Source of the DNA: Herbaspirillum sp. AP02
Lineage (GTDB): Bacteria > Pseudomonadota > Gammaproteobacteria > Burkholderiales > Burkholderiaceae_D
NCBI RefSeq assembly: GCF_015767275.1
Contig: NZ_JADWMY010000009.1
Coordinates: 213,639-277,638, forward strand
Direction of reading: 5' to 3'
DNA: 64,000 bases
In this document: positions 8,616-17,740 of the stretch, piece after piece
How the letters are laid out: each line of letters opens with the position of its first letter
Numbering within the stretch: position 1 is the first letter of the stretch
Notes under the pieces: generated by a model
What the model was told of the DNA's origin: nothing
Databases searched by the model: none
What the model saw: only the letters and a program-made list of their open reading frames with translations
Translations under genes and position numbers: made by a program

Positions 8616-9863
8616 ATGAGCACAGGCACATCCAAGCCCGGCCCGCTGGCCGGCATCAAGGTACTGGAACTGGGAACGCTGATTGCAGGCCCGTTCTGCT
8701 CGCGCATGCTGGCCGAATTCGGCGCCGACGTGATCAAGGTCGAAGCCCCAGGCAACGGCGACCCGCTGCGCCAGTGGCGCGTCCTCAAGGATGGCACCTC
8801 GCTGTGGTGGTCGGTCCAGGCCCGCAACAAGAAGAGCATCACCCTCAACATGAAGGACGAGCGCGCCCAGGAAATCGCCCGCAAGCTCGCCCTGGAGGCC
8901 GACGTCATCATCGAGAACTACCGTCCCGGCGTGCTGGAAAAGTGGAAGCTCGGCTATGAGGACCTCAGGCAGCTCAACCCTGCCACCATCATGGTGCGCC
9001 TGTCCGGCTACGGCCAGACCGGCCCCTTGCGCGACCTGCCGGGCTTCGGCGCCATCGGCGAATCGATGGGTGGCATCCGCTATGTCTCCGGTCACCCGGA
9101 TCGTCCACCGGTGCGCATCGGCATTTCCATCGGCGACTCCATCGCCGCCCTGCACGGCGTGATCGGCGCCATGATGGCACTGCGCCACCGCGACGTCACC
9201 GGCGGTCGCTGGAACGGCAAGCAGGGCGCCGATTGCATCGCCGGCCAGGGGCAGATGGTGGATGTGGCCTTGTACGAGGCCGTCTTCAACATGATGGAAT
9301 CGATGGTTCCCGAATTCGACTTTGCAGGCGTGGTGCGCGAGCGCACCGGTGGCGCGTTGCCCGGCATCGTGCCTTCCAACACCTACACCACGGGCGACGG
9401 CATGAACATCGTCATCGCCGGCAATGGCGACGCCATCTTCAAGCGCCTGATGAGCGCCATCGATCGCGAGGACATGGCCAACGATCCGGGTCTGGCGCGC
9501 AACGACGGCCGCGTTCCCCGTACCGCCGAGATCGATGCCGCCATCCAGCAGTGGTGCAGCACGCAGACCATCGAAAATGCCCTGGCCAGGCTGCAGGCAG
9601 CCGATGTCCCGGTCGGCAAGATCTACTCGGTCAAGGACATGATGAGCGACGCCCAGTTCCTGGCGCGCGACATGTTCGAGCAGCACCAGTTTGCCGACGG
9701 CACGCCGGTCAAGCTGCCCGGCATCACGCCCAAGATGTCCGAGACGCCTGGCCAGACCAAGTGGCTTGGCCCCGAGTTGGGCGCCCACAGCGATGAAATC
9801 CTGCAATCGCTGGGGTATGATGAGGCCCACATCAAGATGCTGCGCGACCACGGTGTGGTCTGA
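8616..9863 (+). CDS. CaiB/BaiF class III CoA-transferase
   Basis: 415 residues. The frame is open back to 8418, but ATG 8616 gives the standard family N-terminus (PLAGIKVLELGTLIAGPFCSRML). Class III CoA-transferases move CoA between carboxylic acids through an aspartyl-CoA intermediate; the catalytic Asp is most likely Asp174 in the IGDSIAALHG segment. A loop at about 197-212 (from GGRWN to AGQGQ) is longer than in textbook members. It is followed after 102 bp by an ABC importer, so the CoA acceptor may be the imported compound or a product of it. The substrate is unknown. The 288 bp between recR and this gene show no convincing feature. Confidence 0.85.
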   Translation: MSTGTSKPGPLAGIKVLELGTLIAGPFCSRMLAEFGADVIKVEAPGNGDPLRQWRVLKDGTSLWWSVQARNKKSITLNMKDERAQEIARKLALEADVIIENYRPGVLEKWKLGYEDLRQLNPATIMVRLSGYGQTGPLRDLPGFGAIGESMGGIRYVSGHPDRPPVRIGISIGDSIAALHGVIGAMMALRHRDVTGGRWNGKQGADCIAGQGQMVDVALYEAVFNMMESMVPEFDFAGVVRERTGGALPGIVPSNTYTTGDGMNIVIAGNGDAIFKRLMSAIDREDMANDPGLARNDGRVPRTAEIDAAIQQWCSTQTIENALARLQAADVPVGKIYSVKDMMSDAQFLARDMFEQHQFADGTPVKLPGITPKMSETPGQTKWLGPELGAHSDEILQSLGYDEAHIKMLRDHGVV

Positions 9864-9965
9864 GCGGCGCGAAACGGTAGTGCAATCTGCACGGGATTGC
9901 GTACCAACACTGCACAGACAGCAGAAAATAAAGCAGCACCCCCATCCACACACGGAGGAGACATA

Positions 9966-11003
9966 ATGAAATTGAGCTGGAAGCAATTGCTGATCGCCGC
10001 TGGCCTGTTCCTGGCCGGCTATTTTTCTTTCAACGGCAGTGCCGGTGCGCAGGCTCTGGAAAAGCCCAAGGTCTCCATCGCCGTTGGTGGCAAGAACCTG
10101 TTCTACTACCTTCCGCTGACCGTGGCCGAACAGCTGGGCTATTTCAAGGATGAAGGCCTGCAGGTCGAAATTTCCGACTTCGCCGGCGGAGCCAAGGCCT
10201 TGCAGGCGATGGTGGGCGGCAGCGCCGACGTCGTCTCCGGTGCCTACGAGCACACCATCAACATGCAGGCCAAGGGCCAGGCCATCGTCGCCTTCGTGCT
10301 GCAGGGCCGTGCGCCGCAGATCGTGCTGGCGGCCAACAACAAGACCATGCCCAACTACAAGAGCGTGGCCGACCTCAAGGGCAAGAAGATCGGCGTGACC
10401 GCGCCCGGTTCGTCCACCAGCATCATGGCCAGCTATGTGTTGGCCAAGGCCGGCCTGAAGCCCACCGACGTCTCCTTCATCGGCGTGGGCGCCTCGGCCG
10501 GTGCGATCTCGGCGATCCGCTCCGGCCAGATCGATGCCATCGCCAACCTGGACCCGGTGATCTCCATGCTGGAACAGCACAACGAGATCAAGACCATCGC
10601 CGACACCCGCACCCTGAAGGACACCAACGACGTCTTCGGTGGCCCGATGCCGGCTGCCACCCTGTACGCCCCGGCGGCCTTCGTCCAGAAGTATCCCAAC
10701 ACCACCCAAGCCCTGACCAACGCCATGGTGCGCGCGCTGAAGTGGATCCAGAAGGCCGGCCCCTCGGACATCATCAAGGCCGTGCCGGAGAGCTACCTGC
10801 TGGGCGACCGCTCGCTCTACATCGATGCCTTCATGAAGGTGCGCCAGGCCATTTCTCCGGACGGCTACTTCCCGCCAGGTGGCCCGGATACCGCCCTGCG
10901 TACGCTGAAGGCCTTCGAGCCGTCGCTGGCCGACAAGCCGATCGACCTCTCCAAGACCTTCACCAACTCCTTCGTGCAGAAGGCCAACGCCAAATACAAG
11001 TAA
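9966..11003 (+). CDS. NMT1/SsuA-type ABC transporter periplasmic binding protein
   Basis: 345 residues. ATG 9966 follows GGAGGAG, and the protein begins with a signal peptide (about residues 1-29, ending around SAGAQA). The mature part has the NMT1/THI5-like type II periplasmic binding fold: GGKNLFYYLPLTVAEQLGYF at the start, the GGAKALQAMVGGSADVV loop, and LKGKKIGVTAPGSSTS in the second lobe. It supplies substrate to the ATPase and permease downstream. Family members bind taurine, sulfonates, nitrate, pyrimidine precursors or aromatic acids; nothing here fixes which. The CoA-transferase next door suggests a carboxylate. Confidence 0.88.
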   Translation: MKLSWKQLLIAAGLFLAGYFSFNGSAGAQALEKPKVSIAVGGKNLFYYLPLTVAEQLGYFKDEGLQVEISDFAGGAKALQAMVGGSADVVSGAYEHTINMQAKGQAIVAFVLQGRAPQIVLAANNKTMPNYKSVADLKGKKIGVTAPGSSTSIMASYVLAKAGLKPTDVSFIGVGASAGAISAIRSGQIDAIANLDPVISMLEQHNEIKTIADTRTLKDTNDVFGGPMPAATLYAPAAFVQKYPNTTQALTNAMVRALKWIQKAGPSDIIKAVPESYLLGDRSLYIDAFMKVRQAISPDGYFPPGGPDTALRTLKAFEPSLADKPIDLSKTFTNSFVQKANAKYK

Positions 11004-11043
11004 GACAGGTAAGCGCAGCGTTCCCACCCGATGCGAATGCACA

Positions 11044-11069
11044 GCAAATGCCCGGTAACGGGCATTTGC
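11044..11069 (+). promoter_or_regulatory. Inter-gene hairpin between binding protein and ATPase genes
   Basis: Perfect 11-bp stem GCAAATGCCCG / CGGGCATTTGC (11044-11054 with 11059-11069) closed by a GTAA tetraloop, no U tract. Such hairpins after the binding-protein cistron commonly protect its mRNA so that it outnumbers the membrane components. Inferred role. Confidence 0.55.
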
Positions 11070-11154
11070 GCATCTGAGCGGGGCGCTTGCCTCACTATTC
11101 TCCAGCGCGGCCGTACCGGCCCGTTATGCAGTGAATCCCTGAAGCCCTGAAGCC

Positions 11155-11964
11155 ATGACGCCAGCACTCCAGTTCGACAACATCACCTGCACCTTCGTCT
11201 CCAAGGACGATCGTTCCCAGCGCTACACCGCCGTGGCCAATACCGACCTGTCCATCGCACCGGGCGAATTCGTGTCCGTGGTCGGTCCCACCGGTTGCGG
11301 CAAGTCCACCCTGCTCAACGTCGGCGCCGGACTGCTGCAACCGTCCTCGGGCAGTGTCAAGGTCTTCGGCGAAGAGCTCACCGGCATCAACCGCCGCGCC
11401 GGCTACATGTTCCAGGCCGAGGCACTGATGCCCTGGCGCAGCGCACTGCAGAACGTAATCGCCGGCCTGCAGTATCGCGGCCAGGACGAGAAGGCGGCCC
11501 AGGAACTGGGCGAGCAATGGCTGGCACGCGTGGGCCTGCAAGGCTTCGGCGACCGTTATCCGCACCAGCTCTCCGGCGGTATGCGCAAGCGCGTGGCCCT
11601 GGCGCAGACCTTGATCCTGGACCCCGACATCATCCTCATGGATGAACCCTTCTCGGCGCTCGATATCCAGACCCGCCAGCTGATGGAAAACGAAGTGCTG
11701 GACCTGTGGAACGCCAAGAAGAAGGCCGTGCTCTTCATCACCCACGACCTCGACGAAGCCATCGCCATGTCCGACCGCGTGATCGTGCTGGCCGCCGGCC
11801 CAGGTACCCACCCCATCGGCGAATTCAGGATCGACCTGCCGCGCCCGCGCGATGTGGCCGAAATCCGCATGCATCCCCGCTTCGTCGAGCTGCACCAGCA
11901 GATCTGGGACGTACTGCGCGACGAAGTGCTCAAGGGTTATCAACAACAGAAGCGCGCAGCGTAG
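11155..11964 (+). CDS. ABC transporter ATP-binding protein (SsuB/TauB type)
   Basis: 269-residue nucleotide-binding subunit. Walker A GPTGCGKST (about 43-51), Q-loop in YMFQAEALMPW, signature LSGGMRKRVALAQ (about 140), Walker B IILMDEPFSALD, and H-loop FITHDLDEA. It belongs to the SsuB/TauB/NrtD group that works with NMT1-type binding proteins. ATG 11155 is 151 bp after the binding-protein gene; the permease starts 37 bp after its stop. Confidence 0.92.
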   Translation: MTPALQFDNITCTFVSKDDRSQRYTAVANTDLSIAPGEFVSVVGPTGCGKSTLLNVGAGLLQPSSGSVKVFGEELTGINRRAGYMFQAEALMPWRSALQNVIAGLQYRGQDEKAAQELGEQWLARVGLQGFGDRYPHQLSGGMRKRVALAQTLILDPDIILMDEPFSALDIQTRQLMENEVLDLWNAKKKAVLFITHDLDEAIAMSDRVIVLAAGPGTHPIGEFRIDLPRPRDVAEIRMHPRFVELHQQIWDVLRDEVLKGYQQQKRAA

Positions 11965-12001
11965 GCCGTACCGGAAACGATCAGGGAAGAGAATCAGCAC
12001 C

Positions 12002-12853
12002 ATGTGGAAATTACTGAAACCGAATCACAAGAACATCCGCTTCTGGCAACTGATGGTATTGGCCATCGTCCTGCTGGTATGGCACGTGGCCACGCGCAAT
12101 CCGCAGACCGCTTTCTTCTTCGGCGAACCTTTGAAGGTGGCGCAGCGCATCTGGGAGTGGTTCACGGTCGGCAGCGGCTCGCTGGAGGTGGGCGTGGGCG
12201 ACACCACTTTCTTTACGCTCACTTTCCCGGCGGAGATTTATTCACACCTGCTCGTCACGCTGACCGAGACCGTGCTGGCCTTCATCATCGGCACCGTCTC
12301 TGGCCTGGGCATCGGCCTCTGGCTGGCGCTGTCGCCGACCGCCTCCGCCATCCTCGATCCCTACGTCAAGGCCGCCAATTCCATGCCCCGCGTGATCCTG
12401 GCACCGATCTTCGCGATGTGGTTCGGCCTGGGCATCTGGTCCAAGGTGGCGCTGGCGGTGACGCTGGTATTCTTCATCGTCTTCTTCAACGTCTACCAGG
12501 GCGTCAAGGAAGTCAGCCCGGTGGTGTTGGCCAATGCCCGCATGCTGGGCGCCAATGCACGCCAGCTGCTGCGCACCGTCTACCTGCCCTCGGCCACCTC
12601 GTGGGTATTCTCCAGCCTGCACACCTCTATCGGCCTGGCCTTCGTCGGCGCCGTGGTGGGGGAGTACCTGGGCTCGGCCCGCGGTGTCGGTTACCTGATC
12701 CTGCAGGCCGAAGGGACCTTCGATATCAACACCGTCTTCGCCGGCATCGTCGTGCTGACCGTCTTTGCGCTGGTGCTGGACCTGGCCGTGGGCATGATCG
12801 AGAAGCGGCTCATGAAGTGGCAGCCCAAGAGCGGGGAGACCGAAAAGCTCTGA
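12002..12853 (+). CDS. ABC transporter permease (SsuC type)
   Basis: 283 residues. ATG 12002 follows AGGGAAGAG. About six hydrophobic segments and the cytoplasmic EAA loop (ARMLGANARQLLRTVYLP at about 179-196) mark a binding-protein-dependent permease of the SsuC/TauC group. It completes the importer with the two upstream genes. Its own transcript probably ended at the hairpin at 13202-13231, but a 272-bp repeat element now lies between. Confidence 0.92.
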   Translation: MWKLLKPNHKNIRFWQLMVLAIVLLVWHVATRNPQTAFFFGEPLKVAQRIWEWFTVGSGSLEVGVGDTTFFTLTFPAEIYSHLLVTLTETVLAFIIGTVSGLGIGLWLALSPTASAILDPYVKAANSMPRVILAPIFAMWFGLGIWSKVALAVTLVFFIVFFNVYQGVKEVSPVVLANARMLGANARQLLRTVYLPSATSWVFSSLHTSIGLAFVGAVVGEYLGSARGVGYLILQAEGTFDINTVFAGIVVLTVFALVLDLAVGMIEKRLMKWQPKSGETEKL

Positions 12854-12882
12854 ACGGATACATCGGACCGGGCGAAAGTACC

Positions 12883-13154
12883 TAGAACTCATTTCATAAA
12901 TAGTCGTGAGATGCGTTCTGCCCAGAAAGGGCGCTGGCAAGGCGCGCGACGCGTCGTGTGGCGGTGCCACACGTAAGGAGCGCAACGCGGCCAGCGCCCT
13001 TTCTGGGCAGAACCCGCAGGGAGCGGCCCGTTTGGGCGAATTGCTGCGTTACGAATTTGGGTCAAGACGCCCAGTCTTGACCCAAATTCGCGCCTTGCAC
13101 TTCATCCCAAAAGGGACTCGCTCGCACTCGCGCCTATTTATGAAATGAGTTCTA
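12883..13154. mobile_element. 272-bp palindromic MITE-like element
   Basis: Ends are perfect 21-bp inverted repeats: 12883-12903 (TAGAACTCATTTCATA...) and 13134-13154. The outermost TA on each side could be a TA target duplication. Inside are three more perfect inverted repeats: 23 bp (12916-12938 with 12990-13012), 8 bp nested in it (12955-12962 with 12966-12973), and 17 bp (13052-13068 with 13074-13090). There is no open reading frame of transposase type. Structure and size fit a non-autonomous element moved in trans, or a dispersed structured repeat. Copy number elsewhere cannot be seen from this window. Confidence 0.75.
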
Positions 13155-13201
13155 AATACAACAACTATCGCGGCCGGCTTTATCGGTACCGGATAGCGGA
13201 C

Positions 13202-13231
13202 AGGCGCCAGTGGCAACACTGGCGCCTTTTT
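13202..13231 (+). terminator. Rho-independent terminator before the chemoreceptor gene
   Basis: Perfect 11-bp stem AGGCGCCAGTG / CACTGGCGCCT (13202-13212 with 13217-13227), GCAA loop, then TTTTTA. Probably the original terminator of the CoA-transferase/ABC operon, displaced by the 272-bp element. Confidence 0.85.
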
Positions 13232-13360
13232 ACTTGAAATTCACTCCCATCGGGAAAAGCCCTAAATCCCTGGTTCCGGCCTTTGTCTATAGTCCTCTAC
13301 TACATGGATTGATTCGCTCTGGATTGGTCGGTGTTCAACAATCACAACCGAGGGGGAACA

Positions 13361-14944
13361 ATGAATATATTCAGGAACATGAAGATCGGCACCAAGTTAT
13401 CGCTGGCGTTCGCGCTGTTGCTGACCTTGACGGTGGTGCTGGCGGCGGTCGCCCTGACCAGCATCCAGTCGCTGACCGCTTCCATCAAGGCCGCCGATGC
13501 CGTCCAGAATCGGCACCTGGTGCCGCTCTACCTGGCGCGGGAAGCGCTGGACCAGACCGGTATCGCCGCCCGCAACGCCTATGTGTTCCGAAGCGATGCC
13601 GATGCGCAAAAGGAGCTGGCCATCGTCGATCAACAAAAGCAGCTTTACCTCAAGGCGCTGGCTGAACTCGAAGTGCAACTGGTGGGCAACAAGGGCTTTG
13701 AAAAGGTCCGTGCCGGACTGCTGCAGATGGCCGAGGAACTCAAGCGTCCGCGGATCTACCGGGAAAGCGGGAGGAGCGAGGAATTCCGCGATTTCCTTGT
13801 CAATGACTGCAGTCCTTTGCGACGTCAGATCGTAGAGGACATCAACAAGGTCATCCAGGAAGTGGATGCCGAAAACAACAAGGCGCACCATTCCACACTG
13901 GAAATGGCGACCCACGGCTCCATGGTGGTCGCCGCGCTCACCTTGCTGGTGACGCTTATCTCGATCATCGTGGCCGTATTGATCACCCGCAGTCTGCTCA
14001 AGCAACTGGGCGGTGAACCTGCCTATGCCGCCGACATCGCCCAGCAGATCGCCGCCGGTGACCTGACCTCTGAAGTGCTGACCCGGCCGGGCGACACCGC
14101 CAGCCTGCTGATGGCCATCAAACAGATGCGCGACAGCCTGGTCGCCATCGTCGGCAAGGTGCGAGAAGGCACGCACACCATCGAACAGGCTTCTGCCGAG
14201 ATTGCCACCGGCAACCTGGACCTGTCCTCGCGCACGGAGCAACAGGCTGGTGCACTGGAACAGACCGCCTCGGCCATGGAGGAGCTGATGTCCACCGTGA
14301 AGCAGAACGCCGATAACGCCAGGCAGGCGAGCCAGCTCGCGGTGTCGGCCTCGGAAGTGGCCAGCCAGGGCGGCGTCGCGGTGGGCCAGGTGGTCAGCAC
14401 CATGGACGGCATCAATGCCTCCTCGCGCAAGATCGTCGACATCATCAGCGTCATTGACGGCATCGCATTCCAGACCAATATCCTGGCCTTGAACGCGGCA
14501 GTGGAAGCAGCCCGGGCCGGCGAGCAGGGACGCGGTTTCGCAGTCGTGGCCTCGGAAGTGCGCAACCTGGCACAGCGCAGCGCCACCGCTGCCAAGGAAA
14601 TCACCGAACTGATCAATGAATCGGTAGGCCAGATCGGGCAGGGCAGCAGCCTGGTCCAGCAAGCCGGATTGACGATGGAAAACGTCGTCAACAGCGTGAG
14701 GCGGGTGACCGATGTCGTCGCCGAGATCTCGCATGCAAGTCAGGAGCAGAGTCACGGTATCACCCAGGTCAACCTGGCCATCACCCACATGGATGAGGCT
14801 ACGCAGCAGAACTCGGCGCTGGTCGAGGAAGCTGCCGCCGCTGCCAATTCGATGAAGGAACAGGCTGCGGCCCTGGCCAGCCTGGTGTCGACCTTCCGCC
14901 TGGACGCCTCGCCGCCGCACCTGGCCGTCAATCGGTATGCGTAG
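13361..14944 (+). CDS. Methyl-accepting chemotaxis protein
   Basis: 527 residues. ATG 13361 follows GAGGGGGAAC. Transmembrane segments at about 12-34 and 186-208 enclose a periplasmic four-helix-bundle sensor of about 150 residues. A HAMP domain follows (about 209-265), then the cytoplasmic signalling coiled coil, with the highly conserved hairpin tip [20 protein letters not shown]. The C-terminus (NRYA) lacks a CheR-tethering pentapeptide. Together these indicate a Tsr/Tar-like receptor signalling to CheA/CheW. Ligand unknown. The 129 bp before the start may hold a flagellar sigma-28 promoter, but no good match was found. Confidence 0.95.
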   Translation: MNIFRNMKIGTKLSLAFALLLTLTVVLAAVALTSIQSLTASIKAADAVQNRHLVPLYLAREALDQTGIAARNAYVFRSDADAQKELAIVDQQKQLYLKALAELEVQLVGNKGFEKVRAGLLQMAEELKRPRIYRESGRSEEFRDFLVNDCSPLRRQIVEDINKVIQEVDAENNKAHHSTLEMATHGSMVVAALTLLVTLISIIVAVLITRSLLKQLGGEPAYAADIAQQIAAGDLTSEVLTRPGDTASLLMAIKQMRDSLVAIVGKVREGTHTIEQASAEIATGNLDLSSRTEQQAGALEQTASAMEELMSTVKQNADNARQASQLAVSASEVASQGGVAVGQVVSTMDGINASSRKIVDIISVIDGIAFQTNILALNAAVEAARAGEQGRGFAVVASEVRNLAQRSATAAKEITELINESVGQIGQGSSLVQQAGLTMENVVNSVRRVTDVVAEISHASQEQSHGITQVNLAITHMDEATQQNSALVEEAAAAANSMKEQAAALASLVSTFRLDASPPHLAVNRYA

Positions 14945-15017
14945 CACCAGCACCACGGTGCCAAGGGTGTGCCAGCGTACAATGACGGCATGCAATCGGG
15001 GAGTGGGGGCAAGGGCG

Positions 15018-16730
15018 ATGAGCCAGCAGAATGACTTGATCGAATTCGGTTCGGAAAACGCCTATCGGCTGCTGGTGCAGCGGATCAAGGACTACGCCAT
15101 CTACATGCTGCGTCCGGATGGCGTGGTCGCCAGCTGGAATGCCGGCGCCCAGCGCTTCAAGGGCTATACCGCCGAAGAAATCATCGGCCAGCATTATTCG
15201 GTCTTCTATGAAGAGCCGGATCGTCTCGCTGGCCTGCCCGCCAATAACCTGGCCCTGGCCCTGCGCGAGGGCAAGTTCGAGGACGAGGGCTGGCGCGTGC
15301 GCAAGGACGGCTCGCGCTTCTGGGCGCACGTGGTGATCGATCCCATCTACCAGGAAGATGGACGCCTGCTGGGGTTCGCCAAGATCACCCGCGACCGCAC
15401 CGAGCAACTGGAAACCAACGAAAAAATCCTCTTCATGGCCCGGCACGATGCCATGACCGGCCTGCCCAACCGCGTCCATTTCCTGGAACGGCTGGACGAA
15501 GCCATGTCCACCCCGCATGCCGGCGAGCAACAGGTGGCCGTGGTCAGCATCGACCTGGATGGCTTCAAGGAAATCAACGATGCCTTCGGTCATGGCGTGG
15601 GCGACCAACTGCTTTCCGAACTGGGACGGCGCCTCAAGAACACCGTGGGCGAGGGCGAGACCGTGGCGCGCTTCGGCGGTGATGAATTCGTCGCCTTCAA
15701 GGTATTCCGTCAACAGCGCCATCTGGCCGACTTCATCAGCCGCCTGCAACGCGCCCTGACCACCATGCTGCACCTGGCACAGACCGACATCGTCCCCGGC
15801 GCCAGCCTGGGGGTGGCGATGTTCCCCGGTGACGCCGTCGACCGTGCGCAATTGCTCAACAATGCCGACCTCGCCATGTACCGCGCCAAGAAGAGCATGG
15901 ACGAAAAGATCTGCTTCTACGAAGCCAGCATGGATGAGGCCTCGCGCGCCCGCCGCGCCATGGCACGCGATATCTGGACCGCCCTCGAGCGCGGGGAATT
16001 CTTCCTGAACTACCAGATACAGCGCGCCGTCAGCAGCGATGAGATCACCGGCTATGAAGTCCTGCTGCGCTGGCGGCATCCGGTGCAGGGTCTGATCCCG
16101 CCGGCCCTGTTCATCCCGGTGGCCGAGGAATGCGGCGCCATCGGCGCCATTGGCGACTGGGTGCTGGAGCACGCCTGTCGCGAGGCGGCGCAATGGAATC
16201 TCCAACCACGCATCGCCGTCAACCTGTCGGCCCTGCAATTGTCCAATGTCAGCCTGGTGGAGAAGGTGCGCTCGGTACTGGCCGCCACCGGTCTGCCACC
16301 GCAGCGGCTGGAACTGGAGGTTACCGAAACCGCCATCATCGTCGACCGCGAACGCGCCCTCTACCTGCTGCAGCAACTCAAGGCCATGGGCGTGACCATT
16401 GCCATGGACGATTTCGGCAGCGGGTATTCCTCGCTGGAGACGCTGCGGTCTTTCCCCTTCGACAAGATCAAGCTGGACCGCAGCTTCATCAGCGAGCTGG
16501 AAACCAGCCTGCAGGCCAAGGCCTTCGTGCGCGCCATCCTGGCGCTGGGCCATAGCCTGAACGTAGCGGTGCTGGCCGAAGGCGTGGAAACCGAAGCCCA
16601 GCGCGCCATCCTGGAGCAGGAGGGTTGCCAGGAAGGGCAGGGTTATCTGTTCGGCCGGCCGGCGCTGCTGAGCGCCCTGGGTGAGCTGGCGCAGGCGGTG
16701 CCACCCCATGAGGTGCCGCGTCGGGCCTGA
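15018..16730 (+). CDS. PAS-GGDEF-EAL c-di-GMP signalling protein
   Basis: 570 residues, no membrane segment. ATG 15018 is preferred (GGGGGCAAGGG just upstream; the protein then starts MSQQNDLIEFG). PAS domain about 15-130 (DGVVASWNAGAQRFKGY), GGDEF domain 130-300 with intact GGDEF at 220-224 but no RxxD I-site (GEGE in its place). EAL domain 310-560 with EVLLRW at 347, ETAI, DDFGSGYSSL, KLDRSF and AEGVET, so the phosphodiesterase residues look complete. Both activities may be present, with the GGDEF half possibly acting as a GTP sensor. It lies 74 bp after the chemoreceptor gene. Confidence 0.93.
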   Translation: MSQQNDLIEFGSENAYRLLVQRIKDYAIYMLRPDGVVASWNAGAQRFKGYTAEEIIGQHYSVFYEEPDRLAGLPANNLALALREGKFEDEGWRVRKDGSRFWAHVVIDPIYQEDGRLLGFAKITRDRTEQLETNEKILFMARHDAMTGLPNRVHFLERLDEAMSTPHAGEQQVAVVSIDLDGFKEINDAFGHGVGDQLLSELGRRLKNTVGEGETVARFGGDEFVAFKVFRQQRHLADFISRLQRALTTMLHLAQTDIVPGASLGVAMFPGDAVDRAQLLNNADLAMYRAKKSMDEKICFYEASMDEASRARRAMARDIWTALERGEFFLNYQIQRAVSSDEITGYEVLLRWRHPVQGLIPPALFIPVAEECGAIGAIGDWVLEHACREAAQWNLQPRIAVNLSALQLSNVSLVEKVRSVLAATGLPPQRLELEVTETAIIVDRERALYLLQQLKAMGVTIAMDDFGSGYSSLETLRSFPFDKIKLDRSFISELETSLQAKAFVRAILALGHSLNVAVLAEGVETEAQRAILEQEGCQEGQGYLFGRPALLSALGELAQAVPPHEVPRRA

Positions 16731-16807
16731 GTGAAAATGCTCCGGCGGCCGGCGCGCCGGACCGATTTCGCGTACGCTGCCAGTTGTCATTGTCCAGCGA
16801 GTTTTCC

Positions 16808-17740
16808 ATGAGCCAGAGTCTGAGCCTGCCCGGGGACGGGGCGTCCACCGTCACCGCTGCCGTCGCTTCCCATGCCCCCTCCCGACCCGCGCTTTCGCCC
16901 CAGGGCGACGCCTTGTCGGCGCTGGCGCAGTTACTGCTGTCCCATCGCAATGTATTGGTGCTGACCGGCGCCGGCATCAGCACTGCCTCCGGCATTCCCG
17001 ACTATCGCGATGACGCAGGCGTGCGACGTGGCCGGTTGCCCATCCAGGGCAGCGAATTCCGCCAGTCGGAGGCCGCCCGCAAGCGCTATTGGGCACGCAG
17101 CATGCTCGGCTGGCCACGCCTGGCCCAGGCCGTTCCCAATGCGGCCCATCAGGCCCTGGCGCAATTGCAGGCGGCCGGCCACGTGGGTGCGATCCTGACG
17201 CAGAACGTCGATGGCCTGCATCAGCAGGCCGGTAGCCACGATGTGCTGGAACTGCACGGCAGCATCCATGCGGTCCGCTGTCTGGCCTGTGGCACTCCCT
17301 ATGGTCGTGCGGGGATCCAGGCGCAGCTGGAACGCAGCAACCCCGCCTTTGCCCAACTGCAGGCAGAAGTCTTGCCTGATGGCGACGCCCAGCTGGAGCC
17401 CGATGCCGACGCCGCCTTTCATGTCCCCGCCTGTACTGCCTGTGGCGGCATGCTGCAACCGGACGTGGTGTTCTTCGGCGATGGCGTGCCGGCTGCGCGC
17501 AGCGTCCAGGCCGAAGCGCTCACCCGGGACTGCGATGCGATGCTGGTGGTCGGGTCTTCGCTGATGGTGCTATCGGGTTTCCGCTTTGCGCGCATGGTGG
17601 CCGCTGGCGGCAAACCGGTGGTGGCCATCAATCGCGGCCGCACCCGGGCCGACGAACTGCTGGCCTTCAAGTTGCAGGAGGATGCCGAGTCGGTGTTGCC
17701 GCGTCTGGCGACACGGCTGCAGTCACAGCAACCCGCCTGA
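16808..17740 (+). CDS. Sir2-family NAD-dependent protein deacylase
   Basis: 310 residues. ATG 16808 chosen over an upstream in-frame TTG. Motifs: GAGIS (54-58) with SGIPDYRD, TQNVDGLH (131-138), catalytic His150 in ELHGS, and a zinc site from Cys158, Cys161, Cys209 and Cys212. PDVVFFGD and VGSSLMV follow. The 30-residue extension before the core and the long zinc-module insertion fit the class II (SIRT4-like) sirtuins common in proteobacteria. It removes acyl groups from lysine using NAD+. The last 74 bp overlap the 3' end of the convergent exporter gene. Confidence 0.93.
   Translation: MSQSLSLPGDGASTVTAAVASHAPSRPALSPQGDALSALAQLLLSHRNVLVLTGAGISTASGIPDYRDDAGVRRGRLPIQGSEFRQSEAARKRYWARSMLGWPRLAQAVPNAAHQALAQLQAAGHVGAILTQNVDGLHQQAGSHDVLELHGSIHAVRCLACGTPYGRAGIQAQLERSNPAFAQLQAEVLPDGDAQLEPDADAAFHVPACTACGGMLQPDVVFFGDGVPAARSVQAEALTRDCDAMLVVGSSLMVLSGFRFARMVAAGGKPVVAINRGRTRADELLAFKLQEDAESVLPRLATRLQSQQPA

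Noticed and set aside
8526..11042. 838-codon open frame on the minus strand
   Set aside because: It lies opposite the CoA-transferase and binding-protein genes, is His/Gly/Val-rich low-complexity translation and has no family motif. It is an antisense shadow of high-GC coding DNA.
12883..13154. Attenuator or riboswitch for the chemoreceptor gene
   Set aside because: A proper terminator lies after it and before the gene; perfect terminal repeats fit a mobile element better.
13232..13360. Sigma-28 promoter for the chemoreceptor gene
   Set aside because: A TAAA is present near 13264, but no GCCGATAA-like box follows at the right distance.
14928..16790. 620-codon minus-strand open frame
   Set aside because: Antisense to the PAS-GGDEF-EAL gene; no recognisable domain.
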